A stretch of DNA of 64,000 nt from positions 930,001-994,000 of the forward strand of contig OZ241894.1 in NCBI GenBank assembly GCA_965203575.1, given 5' to 3'. The position numbers were made by a program, and so were the translations under genes. This DNA comes from Aldehydirespirator sp965203575 (GTDB lineage Bacteria > Actinomycetota > Acidimicrobiia > Acidimicrobiales > Aldehydirespiratoraceae). Shown here in pieces: positions 33,543 through 42,460 of this stretch (positions within the stretch are counted from its first letter, which is position 1; each line of letters begins with the position of its first letter). The notes beneath the pieces are model-generated. The model was not told the origin of the DNA. It saw only the letters and a program-made list of their open reading frames with translations, and did no database searches.

Positions 33543-35549
33543 TCAGCGCTCGTCGATGGCGTCCAGCAGTGCCCGGAGCTTGTACGCCGTCTCGGTGAGT
33601 TCCTCCCCCGGCACGGAGTCGGCCACGACCCCGGCCCCGGCGAAGAGGCAGGCTCCTTCCGGCCCGGTCAGCGCGCAACGCAGCGCGACGCCCATCTCGC
33701 CGTTGCCGTCGAGGTCGCACCATCCAACCGGGGCCGCATACCAGCCCCGGTCGAAGCCCTCATGGCGGGCGATGAACTCCAGGGCGGCGCCGGTGGGGGC
33801 GCCGCCGACGGCTGCGGTGGGATGCAGCACGCCTACGGCCCGCAGCACGTCCATGTCGCTCGCTCCGGTCCTGCGGCGCTGCACCTCCGCGGTGATGGGC
33901 GTGCGCAGGTGCTGGACACGGCTGAGGCGCATCAGTCCCGGCTCGGCCGGCGCCGGGTCTACCAGGCCCAGACCGGTCAGGGCCTCGGTGATGCCGTCCA
34001 CCACGAAGCGGTGCTCGGACCGGTTCTTGGCCGAGGCCAGCAGCCCGGCGGCGAGACGCTCGTCCGAGTCGGGGGTGTCGCCGCGGGGGGCGGTCCCGGC
34101 CAGAGCGATGGTGTGCAGCCGGGAGCCGTCGAGGGTGACCAGTTCCTCGGGCGTGGCCCCCAGGAAGGTGGTGTCGCCGACCGAGAACGCGAAGGTCGCG
34201 CAGGCCGGGTTGCGCCGCCGGAGCCGGTCGAGGACCGTCACGACATCGAGGCCCCGGTCGAGCGTGAGCGTGCGGGCCAGCACCACCTTGTGGAAGGCGC
34301 TCCGGTCGATGGCGGCGACGGCTTCGGAGACGAGAGCCTCGTAGTAGTCGTCACGGTCGCAGTCCGGAGAGGCCGCAGCCGAGCCGGCCGGGTCGGCCGG
34401 GTCGGCAGCCGCCGGCAACGGCTCCGCCTCGAAGGCTGCCAGTCGCCGTTCCAGCGCGGCCTCGGCGGCTGCCTCGTCGCCGTCGGGGCCGACCCGGGTG
34501 GCGGCCAGCACCCAGGTGCCGTCCTCACGGTCGATAACGGTCATCTCGGGCAGCACCATCCGGCAGTCTCCGAACCCTCGCCACGACGGGCCCCGGTGCC
34601 GAGTCTCGCTGCCCGTTGGAGCGAGCTGTTCCCGGGCGTGGCCGAACCCTCGCCACGACGGGCCCCTGTGCCGAGTCTCGCTGCCCGTTGGAGCGAAGTG
34701 TTCCCGGGCGTGGCCGAACCCTCGCCACGACGGGCCCCGGTGCGGGCTCCTGCTGCCGTCGGTGCTGGGCGGCTGCGAGCCGTCGTCGGCGACACCACTG
34801 TTCGCGGCGAACGAGAACCCGCCCACCAGCACCGGGGCCGGGCCCTCCGGCGGTCCGTCGCGCCGGATCCGGGCCGCGAGCACGGCCCGAGCCGCCGAAG
34901 CGGCCGAGAAACGGTCCTTGCCCGCCGGCTCGATGGCCTCCACCTCCCCGATGGCCGCCAGTCCCACCCCTCGGGCGGGTCGCAGCCACACGCTTCGCAG
35001 GCGGTCGGCGCCGGCCGAGGCGTAGACCGCGAGCGGGTCGACGCGCCTGTCGAGGCGTCGTGTCCTGACGAGGATGGCGCCAGCCGCGATGGCAGGGTCG
35101 CCCGCGACCCGGGCCATGGCCCTGGCCCAAAGGGTCCTCTCGAAGTGGCCGACCACGAGCTTGGTGGCCACCGGGACGAGCCGGTTCACGCTGGCAACCA
35201 GCGCGGCCTGGTCCGGGCTGTCCCGCTTGATGTGGCGTTTGAGCAGGTCGATGGCGTCGTCGATCAGGTTCTCGACGTTGGTGACGTGGCGCATGGCCAG
35301 GGCGGCCAGCTCCTCGATGGCCACGCCCTCGCCGACCAGAGTGCGGGCCGCAGCCAGTATCTCGACGTCGTCGGCGCCGAACTGCTCGCTCTCGGAGCCG
35401 TTGTCGAGCGGCGCCAGCAGGCCGGCGTCTATCACCAGGTCGACGACGAAGGCGGGAACTTCGGCCCGTTCGGCCAGCCCCGCCCGGTCGAGCGTGAGAC
35501 CGGCTTGATCGGCTTCGGCCGCGGCGACGCTGTCGGGCACGCCCACCAT
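33543..35549 (-). CDS. menF: Isochorismate synthase with N-terminal MerR-like HTH domain
   Basis: About 668 residues. Residues 18-85 resemble a MerR DNA-binding domain (LTLDRAGLAERAEVPAFVV..., then DDVEILAAARTLVGEGVAIEEL), followed by a helical segment to about 155. The chorismate-utilising domain follows: KVVLARTL, TPEELV, LAGTAPRGD, KNRSEHRFVVDGI, LRTPITAEV, GVLHPTAAVGGAPTGAAL and the C-terminal GVALRCAL...FAGAGVV. It converts chorismate to isochorismate. A 24-residue repeat unit occurs about 2.4 times near the middle. ATG at 35549 is preferred; the 61 residues further upstream are Pro/Arg-rich and antisense to the next gene's promoter. Confidence 0.87.
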   Translation of the reverse strand: MVGVPDSVAAAEADQAGLTLDRAGLAERAEVPAFVVDLVIDAGLLAPLDNGSESEQFGADDVEILAAARTLVGEGVAIEELAALAMRHVTNVENLIDDAIDLLKRHIKRDSPDQAALVASVNRLVPVATKLVVGHFERTLWARAMARVAGDPAIAAGAILVRTRRLDRRVDPLAVYASAGADRLRSVWLRPARGVGLAAIGEVEAIEPAGKDRFSAASAARAVLAARIRRDGPPEGPAPVLVGGFSFAANSGVADDGSQPPSTDGSRSPHRGPSWRGFGHAREHFAPTGSETRHRGPSWRGFGHAREQLAPTGSETRHRGPSWRGFGDCRMVLPEMTVIDREDGTWVLAATRVGPDGDEAAAEAALERRLAAFEAEPLPAAADPADPAGSAAASPDCDRDDYYEALVSEAVAAIDRSAFHKVVLARTLTLDRGLDVVTVLDRLRRRNPACATFAFSVGDTTFLGATPEELVTLDGSRLHTIALAGTAPRGDTPDSDERLAAGLLASAKNRSEHRFVVDGITEALTGLGLVDPAPAEPGLMRLSRVQHLRTPITAEVQRRRTGASDMDVLRAVGVLHPTAAVGGAPTGAALEFIARHEGFDRGWYAAPVGWCDLDGNGEMGVALRCALTGPEGACLFAGAGVVADSVPGEELTETAYKLRALLDAIDER
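34570..34742. repeat. 72-bp tandem repeat (2.4 copies) inside menF
   Basis: Copies at 34570-34641, 34642-34713 and a partial one from 34714, with very few differences. 72 bp is 24 codons; each unit encodes a segment containing HRGPSWRGFGHARE. It lies between two parts of the isochorismate synthase domain. Confidence 0.88.
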
Positions 35550-35697
35550 GCTAGGAGTCGGGGGTGCCGTGTTGATTCGGGGCGGGCCCTGGGGCGAGCA
35601 CGCGGTCCGCAGCCTCCGCTTCACACGCGGGCGCCGGTCGGTTCGGGCGGCGAGGGGGCAGCGTTCTCCGGGCCGCGCTCCGGCTAGAGTCCCGCGC

Positions 35698-36153
35698 ATG
35701 CTCCTCGCGGCCGGAACCACCGCCAACAACATTGTCGAGCTGCTTCACGTTCTCACCGTTCTGGTGGCTCTGGCACCGGCATTCGTCCATCCGCTGCTGC
35801 GCAGGCAGATGCGCGCCGCCGACGGCGCCGGTCATCAGCACCTGGTGGTCGCCATGGCGTCCAACGCCCGCCGCCTGTACGGGCCGGCGCTGATCGTGGC
35901 CGGCCTGCTCGGGATCGCCCTGGTCGAGATGTCCGAGGACGCGATCTCGCTGACCGAGGGCTGGGTGATCGCAGCCATCGTGATCTGGGTGGCCATGGTC
36001 GGCGTCCTGCACGGCCTGATCAGACCCGCCCTGAAGGCACAGGGCGCCGGGGACGCCTCACCCGGGACCGAGAAGCGCCTGGAGGCTGGATCGGCCCTGC
36101 TGTCGATCCTGTTCACGGTGCAACTGGTGCTGATGATCTGGCAGCCCGGCTGA
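35698..36153 (+). CDS. Small integral membrane protein, possibly DUF2269-like
   Basis: 151 residues, four predicted membrane helices (VELLHVLTVLVALAPAFVHPLL, LIVAGLLGIALVEM, WVIAAIVIWVAMVGVLHGLI, SALLSILFTVQLVLMIW). The histidine in the first helix, followed by a basic loop, resembles DUF2269-type proteins; that family has no established function. I chose the ATG at 35698 because it opens directly into the first helix. It is divergent from menF. Confidence 0.6.
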   Translation: MLLAAGTTANNIVELLHVLTVLVALAPAFVHPLLRRQMRAADGAGHQHLVVAMASNARRLYGPALIVAGLLGIALVEMSEDAISLTEGWVIAAIVIWVAMVGVLHGLIRPALKAQGAGDASPGTEKRLEAGSALLSILFTVQLVLMIWQPG

Positions 36154-36164
36154 GCGGCCCCGGC

Positions 36165-36617
36165 ATGAAGGAGGCCGCGAGGCCTGCTCCCGTTGGGCTG
36201 CGCCGCGTGCTGTCGGTAGCCGCGACCGCCGCCGGTGCTGCGGTGCTCGCCGGCTCCGCATTCGCTGCGTGGCTCGAAGTCGCGGGGTCTCGGCTGTCGG
36301 GCTTCCGCCTGGCCGAGACAATCGGAGGCTACGGCGACCATGTCACGGGCCTGCCGCCTGCATGGGTGGGCGCGGTCTGGTATCTGTTCCCCGTCTCGGC
36401 CGGAGTGTGCTGGATCCTGCTGTTCCGGCGCTCACCGCCGGCTGCCTCAGGCGCACACGCCGTGATCGGAGCAAGCGTGGCGATCGCGGCGGCCGCCTAC
36501 CTGGTCGCAGTCGATAGTCGAGCCGGTCCGCTGACGGCCCTCGCCGGGGGCCTGCTCATCCTTCTCGGAGCGCTGGCCGGAAGGCGCATCCAAAGCCTGA
36601 GACGCGGGAGGCCGTAG
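36165..36617 (+). CDS. Hypothetical membrane protein
   Basis: 150 residues with four hydrophobic segments (about 14-35, 60-82, 95-112, 122-140), Arg-rich C-terminus. It begins 11 nt after the previous membrane gene and probably forms an operon with it. No family recognised. Confidence 0.6.
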   Translation: MKEAARPAPVGLRRVLSVAATAAGAAVLAGSAFAAWLEVAGSRLSGFRLAETIGGYGDHVTGLPPAWVGAVWYLFPVSAGVCWILLFRRSPPAASGAHAVIGASVAIAAAAYLVAVDSRAGPLTALAGGLLILLGALAGRRIQSLRRGRP

Positions 36618-36807
36618 TACTCTGACGGGCATGCGGCGGACTTCGGCGCCTCAGCGACACGCAACCTAGTGCCGTGTCGCGAGTGCAACTGCGGTATCCG
36701 CCAGTCCATCGCGCGAGGCCGCAGGACGAGCAGGTCGCGCAACCAAACCAGCGACATGCCAGTAGCGTGGGTCGGAGTCTGCCGTCCTTCGGATTGCAGG
36801 AGGTGAT

Positions 36808-38253
36808 GTGAACGACGGCGACGCTCCCGATCGCGCCGCCAGCGAGTTCGGGCTGCCCGGCGAGACGGGCGAGTCAACGCTCGAAACCGGGGCGCCGGAG
36901 GTGATCGACGAACCCGAACGACCCCGGACCGGAGCCGCTCGGGTCGCCCGGATCGCCGCGGTCGCCGCCGGCGCGATCTTCATCGGGGCCCTCGGCATCC
37001 TCGCAGTGCGGGCCTTCACCGGCGACCGAGCGGGCGCCGACGCACCGGAGGCGGTCGTTGAAGCCATGGCCACGGCGGCAAGCAGCGAGGACGTGCTGGG
37101 CATGCTTGCGCTGTTGCCGCCCTCGGAGGTCGGCACCTTCGCCGAGATCTACCCGGACGTGATGGAGTGGGCGTCCCGGGAGGGACACGTCGCGGGCGGC
37201 GACCTGCTCGCCGGGCTGGACATCGACATCTCCGGACTGGACGTCGAAGCCACACTGCTGCACCCCGATGTGGCCATTGTCGAGCTCCGGGCGGGCACGG
37301 TCACGGTCGCGGCCGACCCTGAGACCGCCGATCCGTGGTTCGTGGAACGCTTCGGTCCCGGCTACTCCAGCACGGTCGACGAGCTGCTGGCCGAGGTCCA
37401 GGAGAGGGTGCGCGAGTCTCAGGACGATGTCGTCGGCCTGGGTCTCGGCGGACTGTTCGAGCTCCAAGCGCCCGACAGCCTCCACGTCATGACGATCAGG
37501 CGCGAGGGCCGGTGGTATCTCAGCCCCCTCTACTCCGTGGCCGAGTTCGCCCGGAGGATTGCGGACCTGCCGGAGGCCGACTTCATGGCGTCCAGAGCCA
37601 ATGCCCGCCCCGGCGCTCCGAACGCCTCGGCAGTGATGGGCGACTTCGTCGACATGCTGAACCGCAACCGCTTCGAGGACTACCTGGCCGCGGAGACCTT
37701 CGCCGACCTCGAGGGCGAGCGGTCGGCGCTCAACATCTTCGTGCCGCCCGACGAGCTGGGGGCCGTGCTCGACTACGCGACGGCGTACGAGGAGCTGCTG
37801 AACCGGGCGAGCGAGGGTGAGCAGCGGGAGAATCTGTGGGAGATCATCGACGATCTCGGGCTGGAGATCCGCGGCGGGATCTCGATCGAGATCAACACCC
37901 GCGAGGAGCCCGGTCCCGGCGATGCCGTGGTCCTGTTCCTCAGCTCGGGCTCGATCAACGCCACCGCGGAGGTCACGGTGATCGAGACGGGCGAGGTCCA
38001 GCCCTGGGAGATCCAAGTGTCCTGGAACGGGCTCTGCACGACCGGGTACACCCAGATATACGACGACCGCGACGACTTCGACGGCTGCATCGAGCCCGAG
38101 GACTGGCCGGGCGACGACGAGCCGTTCCTGGTGGTGAGGGAGGTCGACGGGACCTGGTACATCAGCTACGTGGAGACTGCGATCGCCTACATCGAGCTGT
38201 TCCTTGACGATTATCTGGACGACGGGGCGAGTGTCGGAGTCCAGTCGACATGA
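36808..38253 (+). CDS. Hypothetical single-pass membrane protein with acidic extracytoplasmic domain
   Basis: 481 residues. GTG start with a perfect AGGAGGT ribosome site 4 nt upstream. The cytosolic N-terminus is acidic (about 50 residues), one membrane helix lies at about 48-68 (AAVAAGAIFIGALGILAV), and the long Asp/Glu-rich exterior region looks like two related lobes, each with a phrase of type '(R)EGRWYLSPLYSVAEF' / 'EVDGTWYISYVETAIAYIE'. This suggests two NTF2-like or DUF4878-like cone domains. Function unknown. Convergent with the YibE/F gene; no obvious terminator in the 25-bp gap. Confidence 0.7.
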   Translation: MNDGDAPDRAASEFGLPGETGESTLETGAPEVIDEPERPRTGAARVARIAAVAAGAIFIGALGILAVRAFTGDRAGADAPEAVVEAMATAASSEDVLGMLALLPPSEVGTFAEIYPDVMEWASREGHVAGGDLLAGLDIDISGLDVEATLLHPDVAIVELRAGTVTVAADPETADPWFVERFGPGYSSTVDELLAEVQERVRESQDDVVGLGLGGLFELQAPDSLHVMTIRREGRWYLSPLYSVAEFARRIADLPEADFMASRANARPGAPNASAVMGDFVDMLNRNRFEDYLAAETFADLEGERSALNIFVPPDELGAVLDYATAYEELLNRASEGEQRENLWEIIDDLGLEIRGGISIEINTREEPGPGDAVVLFLSSGSINATAEVTVIETGEVQPWEIQVSWNGLCTTGYTQIYDDRDDFDGCIEPEDWPGDDEPFLVVREVDGTWYISYVETAIAYIELFLDDYLDDGASVGVQST

Positions 38254-38278
38254 CGCAGCCACCGCCGGTCATGGGGAC

Positions 38279-39703
38279 TCACCACTCGGGCTCGTCCTGA
38301 TCGGGAGCGAAATCCTCCCATCGCGGCGCCGGCGCCGGATCGGCGGCTTCGGCGCCGGCGTGCTCTTCCGCCCGGTGCCCATGGCCCCCACCCGGCGGCG
38401 AGTCAGGTGGACCGGCTGATCCAGGTGGACCGGCTGATCCAGGTGGACCGGCTGATCCAGGTGGACCGGCTGATCCGGACATGCCGGACGTCCCGGACGT
38501 CCCGGTGCCGGAGTTCACCAGCGCGGCCAGCACCGTCGTGACCGGTACGGCCGCGACCAGGCCCAGCGAGCCGCACAGCGTACGCACGATCTCCACCGCG
38601 ATCAGCTCGGAGTTGGCCACCATGGCCAGCGACTGGTCCGACACTGCGAACAGCAGCACCAGCGGAAGGCCCGCGCCCGCGTAGGCGAGCAGCAGCGTGT
38701 TGACGGTGGCGGCGATGTGCTCCCGCCCGACCCTGATGCCCGACGTGATGAGCTCGCGCCTCGGAAGGTGGGGGCTGCGGTAGCGCAACTCCGCGACGGT
38801 GGCCACCTGGGTGACCGTCACGTCGTCGAGCGCGCCCAGCGCGCCGATGATGGCGCCGCCCAGCAGCAGCGAGGCCAGGTCGATGTCGCCGGCGATCAGG
38901 GGCAGGGTCAGGCCCTCCTCGGTGGCCAGGCCGGTGAACTCGGAGAGTCCGAAGAAGACCCACGACAGCCCGAGGGTGAGCCCCAGCGACGCGAGGGTGC
39001 CGGCGAGGGCCACAGTGGTGTGCGGGGTGAGGCCGTGGGTGATGTACAGGCTCACGAAGGCGACGACCGCGGCGGCCACCACCGCCACCAGCACCGGATC
39101 GTTGCCGTCGAGCACCGAGGGGGCGACGAAGGCGATCAGCACCAGCAGCGTGGCGGCCATCCCGACGAGGGCCAGGGCCCCGCGCAGGCGCCCGAGCGCC
39201 ACCACCACGAGGGCGAACAGCCCGGCGAGCCACACCAGCGGCGTGCGCCGGTCACGGTCGACGAAGAAGTAGTAGTCGTTGGAGGCCTCGTAGCCGACGA
39301 TCACCTTGTCCCCCGGTGAGATTCGTATGGAGACCCGGTCGTACTCCAGGTTGAACTCCGGCAGGGCGACCTGCGTACCTTCAGCGGGGCCCTCGTCGAC
39401 GCGGGTGGTGATGGTCCTGCACGCCTGGGGGTCGTCGGGAGCCGAGTAGCTGCACACCCGGTCGGTGACCTCGGTGACGGTGGCGGCCAAGCGCTGGTAC
39501 CTGAGCCCTATCTCGTCGGCGCGCTCCTGGGCAGCGTCCCGGCCCTCGCCGGTGGGCCACAGCAGCGCCAACCCCACGACCGCGGCCACACCGGCGAGAG
39601 CGACGAACACCAGCACGGCACCCAGCACCCGGTCGCTCCGCCAAGCCTTCCAGCCGCCCCAGAGGCCTGGTCCTGGCCGGTGCTGTTTCGAGCCGCCACC
39701 CAT
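38279..39703 (-). CDS. YibE/F-like integral membrane protein
   Basis: About 474 residues. An extracytoplasmic N-terminal domain after the first membrane helix, then at least seven helices. Conserved YibE/F segments are visible: LLVLIAFVAPSVLDGNDPVLVA, SLYITHGLTPHTTVALAGTL, ATEEGLTLPLIAGDIDLASLLLGGAIIGALGALDDVTVTQVATVAEL and GREHIAATVNTLLLAYAGAGLPLVLL. The family is a putative multipass transporter of unknown substrate. Near the C-terminus four tandem GPPGSA-type units are followed by an acidic tail. ATG at 39703 is preferred over 39730. Divergent from the LLM gene. Confidence 0.85.
   Translation of the reverse strand: MGGGSKQHRPGPGLWGGWKAWRSDRVLGAVLVFVALAGVAAVVGLALLWPTGEGRDAAQERADEIGLRYQRLAATVTEVTDRVCSYSAPDDPQACRTITTRVDEGPAEGTQVALPEFNLEYDRVSIRISPGDKVIVGYEASNDYYFFVDRDRRTPLVWLAGLFALVVVALGRLRGALALVGMAATLLVLIAFVAPSVLDGNDPVLVAVVAAAVVAFVSLYITHGLTPHTTVALAGTLASLGLTLGLSWVFFGLSEFTGLATEEGLTLPLIAGDIDLASLLLGGAIIGALGALDDVTVTQVATVAELRYRSPHLPRRELITSGIRVGREHIAATVNTLLLAYAGAGLPLVLLFAVSDQSLAMVANSELIAVEIVRTLCGSLGLVAAVPVTTVLAALVNSGTGTSGTSGMSGSAGPPGSAGPPGSAGPPGSAGPPDSPPGGGHGHRAEEHAGAEAADPAPAPRWEDFAPDQDEPEW
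38406..38477. repeat. Four 18-bp tandem repeats in the yibE/F gene
   Basis: Unit GGTGGACCGGCTGATCCA repeats at 38406, 38424, 38442 and 38460 (last copy with 1 change). It encodes four collagen-like Gly-Pro-Pro-Gly-Ser-Ala blocks in the cytosolic tail of the membrane protein. Confidence 0.92.
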
Positions 39704-39763
39704 GGGCACGATTATGACCGCGATTAGCATCAGCAGGTCGCAGCACCTGGGAGGCGAACGGCG

Positions 39764-40834
39764 ATGAGCGAGTTTCCTGAACTGGGCTTCTATGCACTGG
39801 CGGGCGAGGCCGACAGCTCACGGGACCTGCTTCAGGAGGTGCGAGACGGCGAGGCGCTGGGGCTGGGAACGGTGTTCATATCCGAGCGCTACAACAAGAA
39901 GGAGGTGGCCGCGCAGTGCGGGGCGGCGGCCGCAGTCTCCGAGACGATCACCATCTCGACCGGCGTCACCAACAGCAACACCCGCCATCCGCTGGTCACC
40001 GCCGGGTTCGCCCGCACCATGCAGAGCCTCACCGGCGGACGCTTCGTGCTGGGCATCGGCCGGGGTGTCCCGCTGCTGCAGACCGTGATGGGCATCAACC
40101 ACATCACGACGGCTGAGATGGAGGACTTCGCCGGGCTGATGCGCCGGTTGTTCCGGGGCGAGTCAGTGGTGAACCACGACGGACCGGCCGGGCGCTACCC
40201 GTTCCTTCGTCTCGATGCGTCGCTCAACGAGCACTTGCCCATGAGCCTCGCCGCCTTCGGCGAGAACACGCTCAGGCTCGCGGGCCGCTGCTTCGACGAG
40301 GTGATCCTGCACACCTACTTCACCGACGAGACGGTGGTGCGCGGCGTTGAGACGGTGCGGTCCGCTGCCGAGCAGGCCGGCCGCGATCCCTCCGACGTGC
40401 GGGTGTGGTCGTGCTTCGCCACCGTCGGCGACCACTTGCCCTACGAGGCCCGGATGATGAAGACGGTGGGGCGGCTGGCCACCTACCTGCAGGGCTACGG
40501 GGAGCTGCTGGTGAACACCAACCGGTGGGACCTGGCCGCGCTCCAGCGGTTCCGGGAGCATCCGGTGGTGGCGACGCGCCGAGGCGCGATCGACGCCGGG
40601 GCCACGACCGAGGAGTTGGAGCAACTCGCCGAGGTGATCCCCGCCGAGTGGTTCGCCCCCGCCGCCACCGGCACCCCCGATCAGTGCGCCCAAGCGGTTC
40701 AGCACCAACTCGACCTGGGCTGCGACGCCGTCATCCTGCACGGCGCCACCCCAGCGGAGCTGGAGCCCGTAGTAGCCGCCTACCGGACCATGAGCGACGC
40801 ACTGCCTGATCTCCGAAGGCGGGCCTCCGCCTAA
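39764..40834 (+). CDS. LLM-class F420-dependent oxidoreductase, MSMEG_2249 family type
   Basis: 356 residues. Luciferase-like barrel with GFYALAGEADSSRDLLQEVRDGEALGLGTVFISERYNKKE, TGVTNSNTRHPLVTAGFARTMQSLTGGRFVLGIGRGV, and the C-terminal ILHGATPAELEPVV. This pattern is characteristic of the F420-dependent MSMEG_2249-like group. It uses F420 for a hydride transfer on an unidentified substrate. It begins 61 bp from the divergent YibE/F gene and is the last core-like gene before the accessory island. Confidence 0.87.
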   Translation: MSEFPELGFYALAGEADSSRDLLQEVRDGEALGLGTVFISERYNKKEVAAQCGAAAAVSETITISTGVTNSNTRHPLVTAGFARTMQSLTGGRFVLGIGRGVPLLQTVMGINHITTAEMEDFAGLMRRLFRGESVVNHDGPAGRYPFLRLDASLNEHLPMSLAAFGENTLRLAGRCFDEVILHTYFTDETVVRGVETVRSAAEQAGRDPSDVRVWSCFATVGDHLPYEARMMKTVGRLATYLQGYGELLVNTNRWDLAALQRFREHPVVATRRGAIDAGATTEELEQLAEVIPAEWFAPAATGTPDQCAQAVQHQLDLGCDAVILHGATPAELEPVVAAYRTMSDALPDLRRRASA

Positions 40835-40922
40835 GCATGCATGAATCCACCATCTCTTGCTCCCATCCCGCTACTCTCCGCGGCAACTTCACAGGACTTG
40901 TCATGAAAGGCGGTATTGCTAG

Positions 40923-42248
40923 ATGACGGCTGAAGTCGTAGTGCTCAACCGTGAAGCAGTCGCCATCGCTGCGGATAGCGCCGTCACACTTCGCGACCCC
41001 GACCCCAAGATCTACAACACGGCCAACAAGCTCTTCCAACTCTCAGCAATGGAACCGGTAGCAATCATGGTCTACGGATCCGGGGCATTCGGTCCTATTC
41101 CCTGGGAGACGGCTGTTAAGGAACACCGGCGACGACTCGGCTCGAAGACACTCGACACAGTGGAAGAGTATGCCAGCGACTTTGTGAACGGACTCTCGGC
41201 CGTAGTGCCGCACTATCCTGCGCGAGAGCAACTGAACTTGGTCCATAGGGTAGCTAGAGCAGAATTGACTGCCATTCGCAGCAACACCGATAGAACTGTG
41301 CAAGAACTAGAGGCTGAAGGCGACCACCTAGATGACCATGACAAGAACTACATCATTTTGGAACTGATGGCACAGAGAATAGATAGGCTACAGAGAGAGA
41401 CTTGCGTCGATCCCATTAGCGCATCTGTTGCGGGCCAGCGTATTGCAATGGCGATTGCTGATTGGGATAGCTTTCTTCAGGAACACCTCGCTAGTTCCGC
41501 GATCAGTTCTTCGGTGAAGCGTCGAGCCAGAGCACTGGTGCGACATGCATTGAGATCTTCCGCGTCAAACCCTTGGTCGAGTGGTGTAGTAGTCGTCGGA
41601 TTCGGATCGGAACAACTGTTTCCCGCATTCTCACACTATGTGGTTGATGGAGCCGTTGCAAATCGTGTTCGTTTTCGACACTTGGATAGTGCGAACGTTG
41701 GAGAGAACAGCACTGCACATATTCGCGCCTTTGCTCAAGGTGACATGGTACAGACCTTCATGGACGGTCTGCATCCTATGTATCCTGAGGCACTAAGGAG
41801 TCTAGTAAAGCGAACCCTAGATCGTATGGTTGAGCGATTCAGCAATAGCATGGAGGATATACTCTCCAGCACTAACCGAGATGAATGCCTCAATGACCTT
41901 CGAGAAATCACTCATGAGATTGTTGACGACTTCGAGGAAGATCTCCGTAGTCTCCTCCAGGAAACGCACTCTGACCCCATCATGCAAATAGTTAGTCTTC
42001 TACCTAAGGAAGAACTTGCAGAAATGGCTGAGACACTGGTTAGTCTTACTTCTTTCAAGCGCCGGATGACGCCTGAAGCTGAAACGGTCGGTGGACCGAT
42101 CGATGTAGCCGTCATATCGAAGGGAGACGGTCTCGTTTGGGTAAAGCGCAAACACTATTTTGACAAGGATTTGAACGTCAGGTATTTTGAACGAAACATG
42201 AGGCTCTATACTACGTCTAATGTCGAGGAGGACAGAAATGGCCGCTAG
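40923..42248 (+). CDS. Predicted N-terminal-nucleophile hydrolase (proteasome/HslV-like), function unknown
   Basis: 441 residues. The N-terminus MTAEVVVLNREAVAIAADSAVT resembles the beginning of HslV and proteasome beta subunits: Thr2 could be exposed by Met removal, and D18 falls exactly at position 17 of the mature numbering (T1/D17 spacing). K36 in NKLFQLS is near the K33 place. VAIMVYGSGAFGPIPWE matches the 'GxAGxxxD' strand-turn region. Past about residue 180 the protein is helical with no recognised domain. It is notably less GC-rich than the preceding gene. Inferred: a proteolytic or amidohydrolytic role. The function remains unknown; homology should be tested by structure prediction. 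Confidence 0.7.
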   Translation: MTAEVVVLNREAVAIAADSAVTLRDPDPKIYNTANKLFQLSAMEPVAIMVYGSGAFGPIPWETAVKEHRRRLGSKTLDTVEEYASDFVNGLSAVVPHYPAREQLNLVHRVARAELTAIRSNTDRTVQELEAEGDHLDDHDKNYIILELMAQRIDRLQRETCVDPISASVAGQRIAMAIADWDSFLQEHLASSAISSSVKRRARALVRHALRSSASNPWSSGVVVVGFGSEQLFPAFSHYVVDGAVANRVRFRHLDSANVGENSTAHIRAFAQGDMVQTFMDGLHPMYPEALRSLVKRTLDRMVERFSNSMEDILSSTNRDECLNDLREITHEIVDDFEEDLRSLLQETHSDPIMQIVSLLPKEELAEMAETLVSLTSFKRRMTPEAETVGGPIDVAVISKGDGLVWVKRKHYFDKDLNVRYFERNMRLYTTSNVEEDRNGR

Positions 42249-42411
42249 ACACGAAGGCGGATTCGAGGAGAGACTCGAACGCGCGATTCGAACAACGGAT
42301 CGATCCACCAGCACCCGCGAGGAAACTCCGGAGGCGTATGGCCGACGCGTCGCTGACCAATTGTTCGATAAGGCCGTCAAGACCGTTGAGGCGAGGCGCG
42401 AGCAACGCTGA
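42238..42411 (+). CDS. Small hydrophilic partner protein of the Ntn-hydrolase-like gene
   Basis: 57 residues, highly charged, predicted helical (EERLERAIRTTDRST..., EAYGRRVADQLFDKAVKTVEARRE). The ATG at 42238 lies inside the end of the previous gene (11-nt overlap) and has GAGGAGGA just upstream, so translation is coupled. An in-frame ATG at 42220 is less likely. Function unknown; a regulator or substrate adaptor of the hydrolase is possible. Confidence 0.6.
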   Translation: MAARHEGGFEERLERAIRTTDRSTSTREETPEAYGRRVADQLFDKAVKTVEARREQR

Positions 42412-42460
42412 GGACGGGGCATGACGAAGTCCCCGGGATGGACGCCTACGATGCCTGCTG

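Noticed and set aside
38406..38477. CRISPR-like array
   Set aside because: Units are contiguous 18-bp repeats without unique spacers and lie in a coding region; no cas gene is present. The same applies to 32855-32908, 34570-34742 and 62472-62514.
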